DNA from: Candidatus Omnitrophota bacterium
GTDB lineage: Bacteria; Omnitrophota; Omnitrophia; Omnitrophales; Abzuiibacteriaceae
Length of the DNA stretch: 6,521 bases
Direction of reading: 5' to 3'
NCBI GenBank assembly: GCA_016206995.1
Contig: JACQQN010000185.1
Span: forward strand, 1 to 6,521
Positions 6,486 to 6,521 of this stretch are shown in pieces. A model generated the notes under the pieces. That model searched no databases and was not told where the DNA came from. It saw nothing but the letters and a program-made list of their open reading frames with translations. The translations under genes and the position numbers were made by a program. Positions within the stretch are counted from its first letter, which is position 1. Every line of letters begins with the position of its first letter.

Positions 6486-6521
6486 TTAATTATGAATGAC
6501 ACGGCTAAGCGGAATATCCAA
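6486..6521 (-). CDS. Possible C-terminal tail of an upstream gene (11 codons plus stop)
   Basis: From the right edge, one minus-strand frame reads LDIPLSRVIHN and ends in TAA at 6488-6486, 16 bases before the ymdB start. That spacing is what a tightly packed operon would give. The piece is too short to identify. In related gene orders the upstream neighbour is often rny or a 5-formyltetrahydrofolate cyclo-ligase, but nothing here proves either, and the edge could instead be an untranslated leader. Confidence 0.3.
   Translation of the reverse strand: MDIPLSRVIHN

Noticed and set aside
6470..6502. Upstream GTG start for ymdB adding 11 residues
   Set aside because: Family members begin at the MKILVLGD-type sequence, and the ATG at 6469 has its own GAAAGG site; the extra residues look like read-through of an intergenic leader.
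1..6521. tRNA, rRNA, riboswitch, CRISPR array or transposase gene
   Set aside because: Almost all of the window is accounted for by conserved protein genes; the two gaps are too short and lack tRNA-like arms, spaced repeats or known riboswitch cores.

Overview
The window is a compact stretch of bacterial housekeeping genes, all on the minus strand and read from right to left. In transcription order they are: a ymdB-type metallophosphoesterase, xseA and xseB (both subunits of exonuclease VII), ispA (short-chain prenyl diphosphate synthase), dxs (first enzyme of the MEP isoprenoid pathway), nadK (NAD kinase), and the start of a CheY-like response regulator that runs off the left edge. About 97% of the sequence is coding. 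The plus strand carries no credible gene.

Gene ends are packed tightly. ymdB and xseA overlap by 29 bases, xseA and xseB by 11, and dxs and nadK by 4 (ATGA). ispA and dxs are 17 bases apart. This looks like one or two operons. The only larger gaps are 117 bases between xseB and ispA, filled mostly by a 90-base imperfect palindrome of mobile-repeat type, and 81 bases between nadK and the response regulator. At the far right edge an 11-codon open tail ending in TAA may be the end of a further upstream gene.

Functionally, ispA and dxs belong to isoprenoid synthesis: Dxs makes the entry metabolite from pyruvate and glyceraldehyde 3-phosphate, and IspA joins the C5 products into C10-C20 chains. 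NadK makes the NADP that reductive steps, including the MEP pathway, depend on. XseA and XseB form a single-strand DNA exonuclease. The YmdB-type enzyme is a cyclic-nucleotide or RNA-linked phosphoesterase. Clustering of xseA-xseB-ispA-dxs, with nadK nearby, is common in Proteobacteria, and a ymdB neighbour is more typical of deltaproteobacteria-like lineages. Together with the moderate GC (mid-40s % by eye) this suggests a Gram-negative, possibly uncultured deltaproteobacterial-type organism. That assignment is an inference and not firm.

I see no previously undescribed system. The points worth a second look are the palindromic repeat inserted between xseB and ispA, an IspA that seems to lack the conserved Gly-Lys loop after its second Asp-rich motif, an Asn-to-Asp change in the metal site of the YmdB protein, and the lack of Shine-Dalgarno sequences before ispA, dxs and nadK in contrast to the other four genes.
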